From Cordia subcordata (Eukaryota; Streptophyta; Magnoliopsida; Boraginales; Cordiaceae), in the NCBI GenBank assembly GCA_028554755.1, contig JAPTOF010000017.1, positions 6,944,001 through 7,008,000 of the forward strand: a stretch of DNA of 64,000 nucleotides, in the 5' to 3' direction. The translations under genes and the position numbers were made by a program. The first letter of the stretch is position 1; every line of letters starts with the position of its first letter. Below, piece by piece: positions 24,145-36,774 of the stretch. The notes under the pieces are model-generated. The model was not told the DNA's origin and made no database searches. It saw only the letters and a program-made list of their open reading frames with translations.

Positions 24145-24280
24145 GTATAATTTGTTTTGAATTTTTATAACATGTTTCATATCTTATTTATAATTATAAA
24201 AAATAAATCAAAAATCAATTACTTATATTTTATAAGATAAACATTTTATAATAAACTTATTCCAAACAAAGCAGTATTAC
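24145..24280. repeat. MITE fragment just downstream of FT exon 3
   Basis: Shares the AT-rich interior phrases of the element at 16377-16873 (TTTGTTTTGAATTTTTATAA, TTATAAGATAAACATTT). It is partial. Confidence 0.5.
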
Positions 24281-24610
24281 AATCATGTTCCACAATGGAG
24301 GACAAGCATGTGAGACGACGAAGAAATACTTCTTGCACGTGATTAAGGTAATATAATTTGGTGGTTTGGGTAATGTTTTGGGCGAAACAAAATTCTGAAA
24401 TTTATATATGATAAAATGGTTATATGTATTTACTTAGAGAATATTGTAATTTGTTATGCGTGGATGGTTGCTTGGGTTTTTATATGTCATGATTGAAATA
24501 TGTGTCGTGAATTATGTCAAAAGGACATATTTCTAACTCCATTATTTTTAGTTATTATACCAAAAATTATTGTTAGTTAAAATTTAACAATTGATATAGT
24601 AGAAATTTAG

Positions 24611-24830
24611 GTGGCGATTGGTATGTTAGAATGTATTTAAATAGGAGTGGAATGAACTAAGAAATAGAATGAGATTGGGAAGGGAATGGACTTGAGAATG
24701 AAAATGTCATACTTGGTATGATTAGGAATGAGGATAGGAATAGATGTGTTGATTTCAAATCATGTTTGCTAGTTAGTATATTATAATATTATTGGGAATT
24801 ATTTATGTAAAATGATGGGATTATCCTTAT

Positions 24831-24886
<56 letters not shown>

Positions 24887-25266
24887 CTTCTTCTTCTTCT
24901 TTTTATTTTATTTTTAAATTAGTATGGCAAATTTTTTTATTATTTATGTTTATTTTTATACTTTATTCTCTATTTGTTTTTTTAATTTTTATTTTATTTT
25001 ATTTTTAATTTTTTTTATAAAAGCTTAACTTTGTTATATATCTTAATTTTTGAAAAGATATTTTAGCCATTTCATAAAAAGTTCCATTCCCGTGAACATG
25101 AGAATGGGCCATTCCCATATATTTTGGCAAGAATGGTTATTCCTATGTTTATAAGAATGGCATTCGGAAATGAGATTTCCTTATTGATTACTTCCTATCA
25201 ATTATAGAAATCAAAATGCAAAGAGGAATGACATTCCATTCTTAGCCCATTCTCCCACAATAATCA
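24611..25266. mobile_element. MITE-like element, second GTG(A/G)(C/T)GATTGGTAT-type copy
   Basis: Related to 8246-8842 by its GCGATTGGTATG end and repeated GGAATGG/CCATTCC blocks in inverse orientation on the two sides. A (TAA)n run at about 24831-24887 followed by CTT repeats forms the centre. It lies 0.5 kb downstream of FT exon 3. Confidence 0.58.
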
Positions 25267-25604
25267 CTACTTTAAAGTCGTCCATAACAAGAAAAAAGAA
25301 GGCACTTGGACAATTACAGCGGTCGAATAAATAAAATAGAATGAGGTTGGCCTAAAGTGGACAATTACAGCGGTCGAATACAATTGATGCATCAACTTTC
25401 CCCGTTTACTTTTCTCAACCCCCCCCCCCCCTCTTTCTTTTCTTGTATTTCTCCCCTTTTTCATTTCACAAACACAATATCTTCTGCCATCCCTTTTTTT
25501 TATTTTATTTATTCCAAACAAAATCAAATTTATAGAAGTGGGGTCATTAAAATTTTTTTTAGTGAGATTAACTTTATCATCACCAATGTGTTATTTTTAG
25601 TGAG

Positions 25605-26050
25605 AATTCTTCAAATAGTCGTTATTATTTATAAAAAATGTCAGTTTAATACCTATTATTTCAAAAGTAACTCACTTGGCCTTTAATGTTTGCAAAAACA
25701 GTTAATTTGGTCTTTATTATTTTAAAAGTAACCTATTTAGTTCTCAATATTTACAAAAATAAATAAATAAATTTCACAAAAAAAAGTAAATTTTCATCGC
25801 TATTAATTAGTCATGTGACAATTACATAATCATTTTAGGCTCAAATCAGGTTACATGACTTTTTTTAAGGCTAAAATGGGGATCAATTAGATCATTTTTT
25901 GCAAATATTGGAGACCAAATTGTTTGCTTTTAAAATAACAAGGACCAAAGTGACACTTTTTTAATATATTAAGGACTAAATAGGTCGCTTTTGAAACAAT
26001 AGGGACTAAACTGATACTTTTTGTAAATAATACTATTTATAAAATTTACT
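25605..26050. mobile_element. Foldback element with 'TTTAGTCC'-type arms
   Basis: The left arm (ATGTCAGTTTAATACCTATT, then AAAAGTAACCTATTTAG) is inverse to the right arm (AATAGGGACTAAACTGATAC preceded by CTAAATAGGTCGC). Each arm carries several ~60-bp units. No coding sequence. Ends and TSD not fixed. Confidence 0.6.
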
Positions 26051-26194
26051 CTTATTTATGTTTTAGTAAAAATTCTTCCAATTCTTTATTGAGTAAAAAT
26101 TTATTAAGACTTTGAATCCCCTCCCCCCCCCCCCCCCCGTGCTTATGGTCAATTTCTAGCTCAATACGTCACTGAAATTAAAGCGATTATATGG

Positions 26195-27450
26195 TGTATT
26201 TTCATCTTCAATAAAATCATCTCAAGTTTCAAGTTCAGTATATAAGATTCCAATGCATCTTCATTTTCAATCATCTCAAGTTTTAAAGTTTTCTATAAGA
26301 TTTTTGTTATTTCTGACCAATCAATTTCAAGATAAATTAACACCCAATATAAAAATACAAGAATTGAAGCTTGTAACAAGAAATTGAAGAGATTTGCTTT
26401 GGATTGGAAACAAGAAATTAGGGGAGCTCTTCTTGTTCTTCCTCTTTTTTCTTGTAAATACAATAATGTTTGATTAGGCTTAATCTAGGTTGATTGTTGT
26501 TGTATATTAAGTTGGGGTGATGAATAAATGATTTATGTATAGTTATGGCTTTGAATACATACTTTCATTTACAAAAAAAGGAAAAAAGATAAATTAACAC
26601 CCAATAATTCTTAACAATATTAAACCAGCCCTAATTCCATATATCAGTGATAATATCATATATATTGTAGATATACCTAAATAGAAGGGCATAGACCATT
26701 ACCTACTATTATTCCTTTGTGTAATAGCGCAATGGAATGTGGACAGATATATCACAAAAATATCCTCTTGTTTCGCACGTAAACTATACTAAGAAAAACA
26801 TTAGCACTTTGTACTCGTGCTTCCCCAGAAGATATACCACTTCACTAAGAATATCCATGGCAGGCCATTACATGTGTGCTTAATGTGTCGTCATCGGCAT
26901 CGTGCACTGTAGGTCCAAAAGAAAGAATTGTCAAGCTTCTGATGATCCTGATGAACTATCATTATTATTTCGTAACTAGCATAGCACCCTTGAGATACAT
27001 GTGAGAAAATTTATTTTTTTTATTTATTGTTAATGGTTATTTTTATTGTTTATGAGAAAATAAAATATAACTATATTTTGTCTAATTTAAATTTTAGCAT
27101 ATTTTAAATATTATTTGCAATTTTCATATTTTATATAATCAACTAATTTTAGAAAGAAAATCATGAATGAAGTAGATAGATATATTTCATCATTTAGTGA
27201 GTATCTTTAGACAATCATATCGAGAAATAATTTAAATTAATAGAAAGAATTGACTCAAAGTCTTTTTGAAGGGAAAACAAAAAAGTAATGACGTAATGAC
27301 ATGTGACATGCATTGATTAGAAAAAAAACAAAAACACTATTTTATTTTATATATAAATATATATTGGTTATTGCGACGACGGTTTTGTGTAAACTGCAAA
27401 ATACGCAATTGGTAATGATTTCTTTGGGCCACTTTGGGTTCCAATATGCT
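26195..27450. pseudogene. Small-gene locus copy A, ORF lost
   Basis: The segment is collinear with the three small-gene copies further right. TCTTCATTTTCAATCATCTC (26255) matches 40434 and 42398. AACAATATTAAACCAGCC through AAGGGCATAGACC (26620-26700) matches 40755-40835. 'TCTTGTTTCGCACGT' and 'ACTCGTGCTTCCCCAGAA' match 42586-42645. The part at 27369-27450 matches the 3' flank of copy B (33600-33690). No reading frame with the NDPE(K/N)GVVKDG signature remains. I infer a decayed duplicate. Confidence 0.6.
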
Positions 27451-27459
27451 GTTGTTGTT

Positions 27460-28251
27460 TGAAAAATTGTTGAATTCAAACATATGGTTGAGAAAGTTGT
27501 TATACCATTTGGTAAAATTGTTGTTCAATAAAAAAATAGTTTGTGACTTGTTTAGTTAAAGTTGCTATTTAAAGTCCTCTTTATGATTTATTCATTTATT
27601 TGATTTTAGTATTTTAGATTTTTTTTAGTTTATAAATTTCTTAATTTTTATAATTTATAATTTTTTAAATTCTAATTTTTAATTTTGTATTTTTATTTAT
27701 ATTTTTCAATTTTTGATTCTTTTTTTAGTTTTTGATTTTAACATTTTAATATTTTATAATTTTTATCATTTTAAACTTTTAATTTTTAATTTTTAAAATT
27801 TTAAAATTTTTAATTTTGTTTAAGTAATATGTTTAATTTTTAATTATGAATGAATACGTTGTAATTGGTGTATTTAATAAAGTGTATATATATAAACTTG
27901 CTATTTTACAAACATAATTTGAGAAAAATAGCATAATTGATGCTTTTTTCGAAACTCCGTTATAAACCTCCAGATACTCAATTCTGTCCATAGCTATGCA
28001 CCTTATGCATCTATTTTTTTTTTTATATAAAACTATTTTTTTTCCCAACTAAATCTCAATCCCAAATAGGCTCTGTGTACCTTTCTACTATCTTCTGTAC
28101 GTACAATTCTTATTTCTTAGTTCTCTACGTACCACTCCCTAACAAATAAAAAGATTATTAGAATTTTTCTGGCCTCAAATTAACTGTCATAACCTCACTC
28201 ATGCAGTTAGGAGATACAGGGCTACCGCCTTTTGAAATAGTATATATACAT

Positions 28252-28294
<43 letters not shown>

Positions 28295-28600
28295 CAACTG
28301 TGGAAAGATAGTGTATGTATATAATTTCTCTCCACTGTTGATTTTCACTTTCATTTAGTCGTTGGTTTACTGCTCTTATTTTAAAAAAAAAAAGCCAAAT
28401 AGGCTTTTGCTATCACATTTAATCTAATTTAGAAAAAACCTCTTAGACATTCCAGCAGTCATATTCGTGCCTCGGTCGCACTCTCTGCCGGAAAAAAACA
28501 ATGCAAGTCTGTCTTTTGCAAGATGAAAGTTAGCGAACTTCTCATTACAGCCCTCAAAATAATGTTTGATAATGTTACGATTCCTATCATTGAACTTTAT
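27460..28600. other. AT-rich intergenic DNA
   Basis: Nothing gene-like seen; it contains an (AT)n run at about 28262-28290. Confidence 0.5.
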
Positions 28601-28611
28601 TATATATGTCC

Positions 28612-28736
28612 TGTTACAATGTATAAAGACTTCTCACATCAAAAAGTCTCAAAATTTAGAATCACCAAATAAAGTTTTAGATCACTCCTTATATTGACTG
28701 ATTGATTTTTATGATAGAACCTCAAAATTCTTAGTA
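28612..28736 (+). repeat. TRIM-type LTR, solo or partial, with primer site
   Basis: 125 bp, the same length and motif order as the LTRs at 20949-22083, but in plus orientation. It starts TGTTACAATGTATAAAGAC and is followed directly by TGGTATTAAAATTGG, a mutated tRNA-Met primer site. No matching second LTR was seen nearby. Confidence 0.65.
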
Positions 28737-29537
28737 TGGTATTAAAATTGGATTTTTGGTCCAATTCTCACACTGCATGTCTGACCTGTCAAGAAAAGTA
28801 CCCAAGGATATCCATAACTTTTTTCTAGTTGATTTATTTTTAATACCATAAATTAAAAAATTATTTTTCACAAAAAAAAATATTTTTGGCAAACAAAAGT
28901 ATCAGTGGATATCCATAACTTATTTGTCTAAAAAATAAACAAGACTTTATAGTAAAACAAAAGCGAAAAGAATAAAGATTCACCATGTTGACAAGTTCCT
29001 GTTGTAGTTAACTTCTTCAAACTTACAGAAACTACATTTTTAAGTCTTTTGCGAATTAATCTTTTATAGATGTGTACAAATTCTATTGTCCCAGAGGTTA
29101 TATTAATTATAAACATATCACTGCATTTTAATTCCTATGCGATCAAAATGAATTTTGTGCAAAAATTAACGAGTTACATCTGCTTAGAACAAAGAGAAAC
29201 ATAGAGGAATCATGGTCACCACAATGTATTAAAGTATTATATTATTCCTAATAGCGAGCAATATATTAAAAATTATACAGGACTACTTTTGCTCAATATG
29301 CACTAAAAAATCATGAATACCATTAATAAACTATGCAACATATTGCATCATGAAAGCAAATACCTTAAAAGATATTAAATATAAATTTTGTAATTAATCC
29401 ATATACTGAAATAAATTGAATGACGCCATCTTGATAACAAAAACTTAACTATAAACATATATCACTCTATCGTATCTATTACAGATCAAAAGTGCATGTG
29501 TATATGTTGAAAATAATGAAAAACCCAATAGACCATT

Positions 29538-30180
29538 GTAGTGACGAAGCCGGAAATTTTACTAAGTGGGGTCAAGACTATTATTTTTATACAATTTGAA
29601 ATATATATATATATATATATATAATATAAATTTTATTAATTTTTAATAAAATTACAAATATGCACTTTGAGTTTTTATATTTTGAAAATGTTGCATATTA
29701 TTTTATTACTGATACCCTCAAATATGTCTCTTTTAATTTATCTACTGGAGAAAAGCAGAGGATTCTTCTTGGTTTTGATAACTTAAATCGCATGATTAGA
29801 GCGAATAATACAAAAAGTTTTACAGGAGTAGCAGAGAGAATTACAAGAAAGAAGTAATTGTTTTATTGATAATTACTAAATTGCCCATATTTTATTGTTT
29901 GCCAAAATTAGTTTATCAAATATTTCATTAGTTTTGCAAAGTTAATATTGTAAAAGTAAAGATATACGAATATATTTTATTTTGTCTAAGTAAAAGATAA
30001 ATTTAGTTATTTATCTTGTCAAAATATAAATTTTGAATTAATAAAGAGTCATTTAAAAATTTAAAATCGGTCATATATTAAAACTAATTTTAATTACTCT
30101 TAAATTATATGTATAATAATAATTTATAAAAGACAAGGGGGTTCATTTGACCCCCCTTAATTCCACATTGCTTCGTCTAT
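29538..30180. mobile_element. Element with GTGACGAAGC ends and GGGGTCAA sub-termini
   Basis: The left end GTAGTGACGAAGC ... AGTGGGGTCAAGA is inverse to the right end TTTGACCCCCCTTAA ... TTGCTTCGTCTATGG. The interior is AT-rich, and a 65-codon frame at 29660-29857 shows no known domain. Similar ends occur at 22184-22848. Confidence 0.5.
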
Positions 30181-30680
30181 GGATACTTAGATATAAGTGG
30201 GACACTTGGAGAAAGTCAAAAGAAAATTAAAAACAAAATTTTGGCTTAAGGGGTTTGAGAAAGGTAAAATAGAATACAATAGGTAAATCCTCTGGGGTAA
30301 AGATAACAACATATATTGTTATCTTATTAGATAAGTTTGTATTAATCATGAACTCATCTGATAAATATAAATATTATATATATATATATAATATTTAATT
30401 TACTTATTTCAATAAATCTAATAAAACTAATATTTCAAAAGTAAAATTATGCAACAATAGGTAAATCCTTTGGGGTAAAGATATTCCACATGGACCAAAT
30501 GGTTATTTCCTGCTTGACATTGTTGTAGTAGATGCATTTGACGTCACAACTTTAAATTTAAAAAAGTTATATGAGAAGACATGAGTAGTTTCTTTTATAA
30601 TAACTCTAGTCATCACTCTCCAATTCGTAGTATCTACTACTAATGGAGCCTTATACCATGGTCCTTTAGCATAGTATTCC

Positions 30681-31455
30681 TGCAGAGCACTGTACACCTA
30701 CTATATGCATGAATAGTATGTGCTACTGTTCACGCACAGTAAAATTAAAAAAAAAGTATTATGCTCACCTCACATGTAGTTCACTACCTCACAACTATTT
30801 GTTCACTGACTTTCATATATACATCAAATATTTGTTCATTATCTCACCACTATTTAGTCACTATTCTCATACATATAGACACACAAATACAGCCACGTTC
30901 ATTTGTTTACTAGTTCATATATATCTGTTCACCATAGCACATATATTTTGTTCACCACTTTCTGACAAATATAGACATACACAAATACAAATATGTTTAT
31001 TTGTTTATTACTCCATATATATTTGTTCACTACTTTACATATATTTGTTTACCACTCTCACACAACAGAAACACACAGATACAAACATATATATTTGTCC
31101 ACAACATTACATTTATTTATATACCGCTCTGTATATAGTTATTCTCAACTTTCTACAATGTCTAGATGAGAAAGCATTTTCAGGAACAAGGAAATTCAAA
31201 TGATTTTTGTATCTAGAGAAAGACAAATTTTATGGTGGTTTTTATCTGGTGTGAGATGACCGGTGATGTCACCGATGAAATAAAGAAGAGAAGAGAAAGG
31301 TGAGGAGAGAGAAGAGTGAAGAAAGAGAAAGGAGAGGTGAGAGAAAGAATGCGTCTGATGTGCATACGTTATTGATGAGTTATATCTTTTTTTTTTTTAA
31401 ATATGTGAGAAAGCATGATGCTCTGCGGAAGCACCATAGTGTAGGACGATGGTGT
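30681..31455. repeat. Unclassified tandem-core repeat with TTTGTTCAC units
   Basis: The core (about 30780-31140) repeats units such as ATATATTTGTTCACCACTTT. The left tail AGAGCACTGTACACC ... GCACAGTAAAATT resembles the tail of the repeats at 17184-19480 and 34900-36774. The right side has ATGCTCTGCGGAAGCACCATAG. No protein coding is supported, although one frame stays open through the repeats. Confidence 0.5.
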
Positions 31456-31477
31456 ATTATGACTGCGGTATACAGTA

Positions 31478-31960
31478 GGTCCCTATTAATTGTTTCTTCA
31501 TTTTTCCAAATTGACCCCTATTGTTTTAAAAAAATTCAAATTAGTCCTCAATATTTTGCAAATATAGTTAAAATAGTTCCTATTGTTTAGAAATATTCAT
31601 ATTAGTCGTTAATGTTTCACAAACATAGTCAAATTAGTCCCTATTGTTTAAAAAAATCATATTAGTCTTCAATATTTTACGAATTTACTCAAATTAGCCT
31701 CTGTTTTAATGAATGAAAAAGCCTGGGACTAATTTGAGTAAGTTTATAAAATATTACAGACTAATATGAACTTTCTATCAAACAATAAGGAGTAGTTTGA
31801 CTATCTTTGTAAAACATTAAGGACTAATATGAATGTTTTGAGAAAATAAGGACTAATATGACTATATTTGTGAAATATTAAGGACTATATTGAATATTTT
31901 TAAACAATAGAGACCAATTTGAAAAAATAAGGAAATAATGGGGACTAATTGTGAAATTTT
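31478..31960. mobile_element. Foldback element with 'TTAGTCC' arms
   Basis: The left arm has repeated 'AAATTAGTCCCTATTGTTT' units, and the right arm has the inverse ('AACAATAGAGACCAATTTG', 'AAGGACTAATATGA'). The hinge is near 31715-31730. No coding sequence. Confidence 0.68.
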
Positions 31961-31964
31961 ACTT

Positions 31965-32955
31965 TTTTTTCATAGCAAAACTTATCAAGAAAAAAAAATT
32001 AAAATCATTAGAAATTCAAGTAATTCTAAGAAACTATTGCTTAAAGAGAAAAATAAAAAGTATCCTATTATTTACGTGATATTACACATTTTTCATTTTT
32101 ATTATAGTCACATAAATTTTTAATATTGTAATTAGAAAAATATTTTTAATGAAAGCTTCTTCTAAAACAAAAAGACCCATGGGTATCCATAAACACATGC
32201 CTAAAGAATTGAAGATTCGCCATATTCAGAAATTTTCAAAAGTGAAACACATATTTCGAAAAGAATTTTTTTTTTAAAACTGAATATGAAGTATCTAAAT
32301 ATATTGTAGTGTTAATTAGATGAAGTGCTATTATAATTGTCATGGCAAGTAGATAGAAAAGAATATATGTAGAATCATAACGGAAAAAGATATGACTTAT
32401 CGTTGTTCTACGTCTTCAATTAAAAAAGGACTTACCATTGTTTTACGTCGGCAATTCACACATTTGGAGAATCCAGCATTTAACAATACAATATTTATTT
32501 ATTACTTATCTACAATTCAAATAAGAATTAGTATTGATACTAATTAAAGGTCGAGCATTAATGTAACTCTTTTCAAGCATAAATTTTAAAAAGATTGTAA
32601 TTTTAAGGACAAAATTCACCACTTTTATCAACAAAAAATATAATATAACATTGTTAGATTTAATTTGACCTAAATCAAAAATTAATAATTGGCTAAAACC
32701 AAATATAAGGGTTAGTAAGTATCATTCCATATAAAAAGTAAGATTATTTCGTGGAATTAACTCTTGATATAATAACGGATCATGGACTACTTTATCTAGC
32801 ACCATTTGAATTTAGGATCAAACCTTAATTATCTAATACGGTATCAAAATCAAGACTTCGTCCAATCATGTTATTTATCCATATACGTGTGATCAATCTA
32901 TTTTCGATCTATTTGTGCTTCAAACTTTGACTTTGGTATATACAACCCAACTAAG
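31965..32955. other. AT-rich intergenic DNA
   Basis: No gene or element ends recognised. Confidence 0.5.
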
Positions 32956-33230
32956 TTTGCTTTTTTGGCATGCTCGTTATTTATACTAAGAAATACACCA
33001 CGTATGCGGTATATACTAATTAGAACTACGGCCATTACATGAGTTCTTCTATTTGTCCTTCACGTAAAGTTTAAACATACTGAAAAGACTTGAAGAACGA
33101 GTATATATAATAAGGATGTTTTTAACTTATAAGTAAGCTTCAAAGTAGAGCAGGAAAGAGTGGTCCAAAGCGTTGGAAATGGGTTTATCTATATGGGTGC
33201 ATCTGCTTATTTTGCAGGTGAAAGTGCAAC

Positions 33231-33419
33231 ATGAGGAAGAAAATTCCAGCAGCTACTTTGAATAATAATGATCCAGAAAAAGGCGTCGTTAAAGATGGGA
33301 ATATTGTCATATTGAAGGCAGAGACAAAAGACACGGAAAAGAAAGAAGTTGGTTGTTGTTGCGGTCGCGGTGGCGGTGACGGTGGTGGTTGTGGTGGCTG
33401 TGGTGGTGGGTGTGGATGA
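33231..33419 (+). CDS. Small Gly/Cys-tailed ORF (locus copy B)
   Basis: 62 codons. The first part, NNNDPEKGVVKDGNIVILKAE (residues about 11-31), closely matches the ORF at 41302-41568. The C-terminal 22 residues are almost only Gly and Cys (GCCCGRGGGDGGGCGGCGGG), matching the tail of copy D near 43170-43228. The membrane segment of copy C is missing: the aligned upstream frame is closed by a TGA just before the ATG at 33231. The upstream DNA (about 32985-33135) matches the upstream regions of the other copies and probably contains the promoter. I do not recognise a function; the cluster suggests a young lineage-specific family. It may be a gene or a decaying copy. Confidence 0.55.
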   Translation: MRKKIPAATLNNNDPEKGVVKDGNIVILKAETKDTEKKEVGCCCGRGGGDGGGCGGCGGGCG

Positions 33420-33491
33420 TTCTCTTCCTGCTGCCTGTTCGGTTTCAGTACTCACTACTCAGTTATATATGCATGTAATATAATATATGCA

Positions 33492-33494
<3 letters not shown>

Positions 33495-33530
<36 letters not shown>

Positions 33531-33531
33531 T
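33495..33531. repeat. (AT)n microsatellite
   Basis: Uninterrupted AT repeat just 3' of the small ORF. Confidence 0.93.
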
Positions 33532-33699
33532 ATACATACATACATACACACACGCACATAATTGTAGCTTCTTAGATTATTTTGGTTATATATATACGAT
33601 GATGGTTTAATTTTGTGTAGATCGTAAAATATATGTACGATTGGTAATAATTTCTATGTACCTTATATATAATTCTCTTTGGTTTCAATTTATATACCC

Positions 33700-34899
33700 A
33701 TTGAATTAATTTTTATTTCCTTTTACTCTCCCTTTTAGCTTTTACTTGGTTTTTACGGATTTCCATTGTCAGCTAAATAACTAAATAAGATAGTCATTGG
33801 TCACATTATTATAAACTTATAGTATATTGCTATATACTTAAATTAAAGATTTACTGACAAATTTTTGGTAACAACGTAAATATAAATTAAACATCCAAAC
33901 GACAAGACAACTTCTAATTCTATTTTTAAGATCAAAGGTTATACATAAATGACATTTTAGTAATATATGTCAATATGATATATGTATATATATGATTTTT
34001 TTAGTAATATTATAATTCAGATTTTGAATTTTTCGTAAATTTTAGATTTTATTCCAATCCTAAACTATTTCTCCAAAATAATTAACTAAATCAATTTTTT
34101 CTCTAGTTTTCCATTCACCCAAATCTGAATTCATAGGCAAACATTAACAAATTTTAAAATCATAGGGAATTTATGCAACTTTAAGAAAACACAAAAGGAT
34201 AGAAATTATTTCCTAACCCAAATCTGAATTCACACACGAGTTTATGCCATTTGTCTTCATTTCATGCCTTCTTTTCCCTTCAAAAAGACTTTTGTCCATA
34301 TTTGGTCAATAAAAATTATTTCCTAAGTCAATTCTTTTTGTAATATATTTATATATGGATATTAATATCAATAGATATCTATATTTATATGTGTCTATAC
34401 TTACCTTTAATATTATAGGTGCTAATTTTATCCATTCTTTTTCCCAAAAAAAAAAAAAGTTAAACTCTAATAAATATATTATTCGTCTATTGTTCTTTAG
34501 AGTAGATCATTATTTGAATTTACTTTTTCAATTTAAATATTTTATTCAATTATTGATTATCTCTCATAAGAAAATATGGATAGTTTCGGAGAGTTATCAA
34601 AAATTGAATTTCATAAAATTTGTCTATATTTTATCATCACATATAACATATAAATCGATTATATAAAAAGAATTGTATATGTATTTCTCGATGCATCACA
34701 CAGATTTTATTCTAATTTTACTCAGAGAAAAAAGGATCCAGTTCCTACTAATTTACTAATTTATTTATCTTTCCTTTTAATATTTGACATTTGTCTTTGT
34801 TCTATTTTCTTTCCTCTTCTTTTTTCATTCTTTTTCTTCCCATCCATATTTACGCCTATCTATGTTAGATGGCGAGCCGTACTACATATATAATTGCTC
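33700..34899. other. AT-rich intergenic DNA
   Basis: No gene seen; open frames at 34355-34666 and 34784-35032 have no motif and biased A/T content. Confidence 0.5.
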
Positions 34900-36774
34900 A
34901 GTCCCTATATTATGTTCCCTAATTATTGTGCGCCTAACAACCACAGTGCACCTTCTCGCACATGAGATATATAGCTATATAATAAGACCTAAATTAGCTA
35001 AAACTCCCAAAAACACGAAGTGTCGCATTTGAAACACACACAAAACTTCTCTGTCTATCTCACAACTCTAACGACAATAACCTCTCCTATGATTAAAAAA
35101 CTCCGATGACTTCATCCAAATTAGTAATACCAGTACAAAGGTAACAATTTTTACCACAAATATTCACACACTATGTGTGTGTGTGTGAATATATATTGTG
35201 ATGTTCAATATCAGTACGTGTTTGAACATTATTTTAAAAACGTATGAACATCACTAACAAAATGTGTAAAATCACTCTGAAAATATATTGTAAATTTTTA
35301 CATTACAAAAATACTTGAAAATCGATGTTCTGTTATGTGATAAAGTAAAGGTCAAAGTTCAAAATATTTGCTTTGTATGTTCAAAATGAATAAACTACTG
35401 GTTCAAAATTGATATCATACTATTTGATAAAAATAAAAATCACGGTTTAAAATGAATAAAGTATTGGTTTAAAATGAATAAACTACTAGTTAAAAGTGAC
35501 TAAACTGTTAGTTCAAACTGAATAAACTACTGGTTTAAAATGAATAAACTACTAATTCAAAATTGATATCTTGCTGCCTAATAAAATAAAAATCATGGTT
35601 CAAAATAAACTACTAGTTTAAAATGACTAAACTACTGGTTCAAAATGAATAAATTATTAGTTCAAAATTAATATCATGGTACCTGATAAAATAAAAATTA
35701 TGGTTTAAAATAGATAAACTACTGGTTCAAAATGACTAAATTACTGGTTCAAACTGAATAAACTACTGGTTAAAAATTGATATCATGCTGCCTGATAAAA
35801 CAAAAATCATGGTTCAAAATAAATAAATTACTGGTTCAAAATGATTAAACTATTGATTCAAACTGAATAAACTACTGATTCAAATTGATATCATGCTACC
35901 TAATAAAACAAAAATAATGGTTCAAAATGAATAAACTACTAGTTCAAACTGAATAAATTACTTGTTCAAAATGATTAAACTATTGGTTCAAACTGAATAA
36001 ATTACTGGTTCAAAATTGAAATCATGCTAATAAAATAAAATAATGGTTCAAAATGAATAAACTACTAGTTCAATATGACTAAATTACTGGTTCAAAATTG
36101 ATATCATGCTACCTGATAAAATAAAAATCATGCTTCAAAATAAAGAAACTACTTGTTCAAATTGAATAAATTACTGGTTCAAAATTGATATTATACTACT
36201 TGATAAAATAAAACTCATAGTTCAAAATGAATAAACTACTGGTTCAAAATGACTAAACTATTAGTTCAAATTGAATAAACTATTGGTTTAAAATTAATAT
36301 CATACTACCTAATAAAATAAAAATCATGGTTCAAAATAAATAAACTACTAGTTCAAAATGAATAAACTACTGATTCAAAATTCACACACTACATATGCAA
36401 AATCAATATAGTATTTCATATGTTACACTAATAGTTCACAAAATACTGTTATATTTGATAAATTAAAAGTATTAGTTCAAAACATTCACTCTACATATTT
36501 AAAATGTATAAAATACTGGCCGAATTGCCTAACAAAAGAGATTTTAGTCATAGATTAGAAGATAAATGCTCAGACATTAGAAGATAAATCATTAGAGAAT
36601 TTATACGCAAAACTACAGGAACGATTTTAACGACTTCGCTTTGATATGTTTAAACGTGTTTTATTTTTTTTAATTGTGAAAGACATCAATTCAATAGAGT
36701 ATATGTAATATGTGATTTAAGGAACACTGTGCTCCATAAGTGCATAGTGCCTACGGAGCACAATAAAATTTGCG
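34900..36774. repeat. Unclassified tandem-core repeat, copy 2 (no Helitron)
   Basis: Collinear with 17184-19480. It shares the TAAAACTCCCAAAAACACGA block, the TATGTGTGTGTGTGTG site where copy 1 has the Helitron, and GATGTTCTGTTATGTGA. The larger tandem core (about 35350-36400) is made of GTTCAAAATGAATAAACTAC and TTGATATCATGCTACCTGAT units, dozens of times. The tail is AACACTGTGCTCC ... GCACAATAAAATTTGCG. No coding sequence. Confidence 0.78.

Noticed and set aside
30709..31203. 164-codon plus-strand frame
   Set aside because: Open only because the TTTGTTCAC tandem units have a length compatible with one frame; composition is repeat-like.
18590..36400. Regularly spaced repeats resembling a CRISPR array
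   Set aside because: Units are contiguous and degenerate with no unique spacers, and the DNA is plant nuclear.
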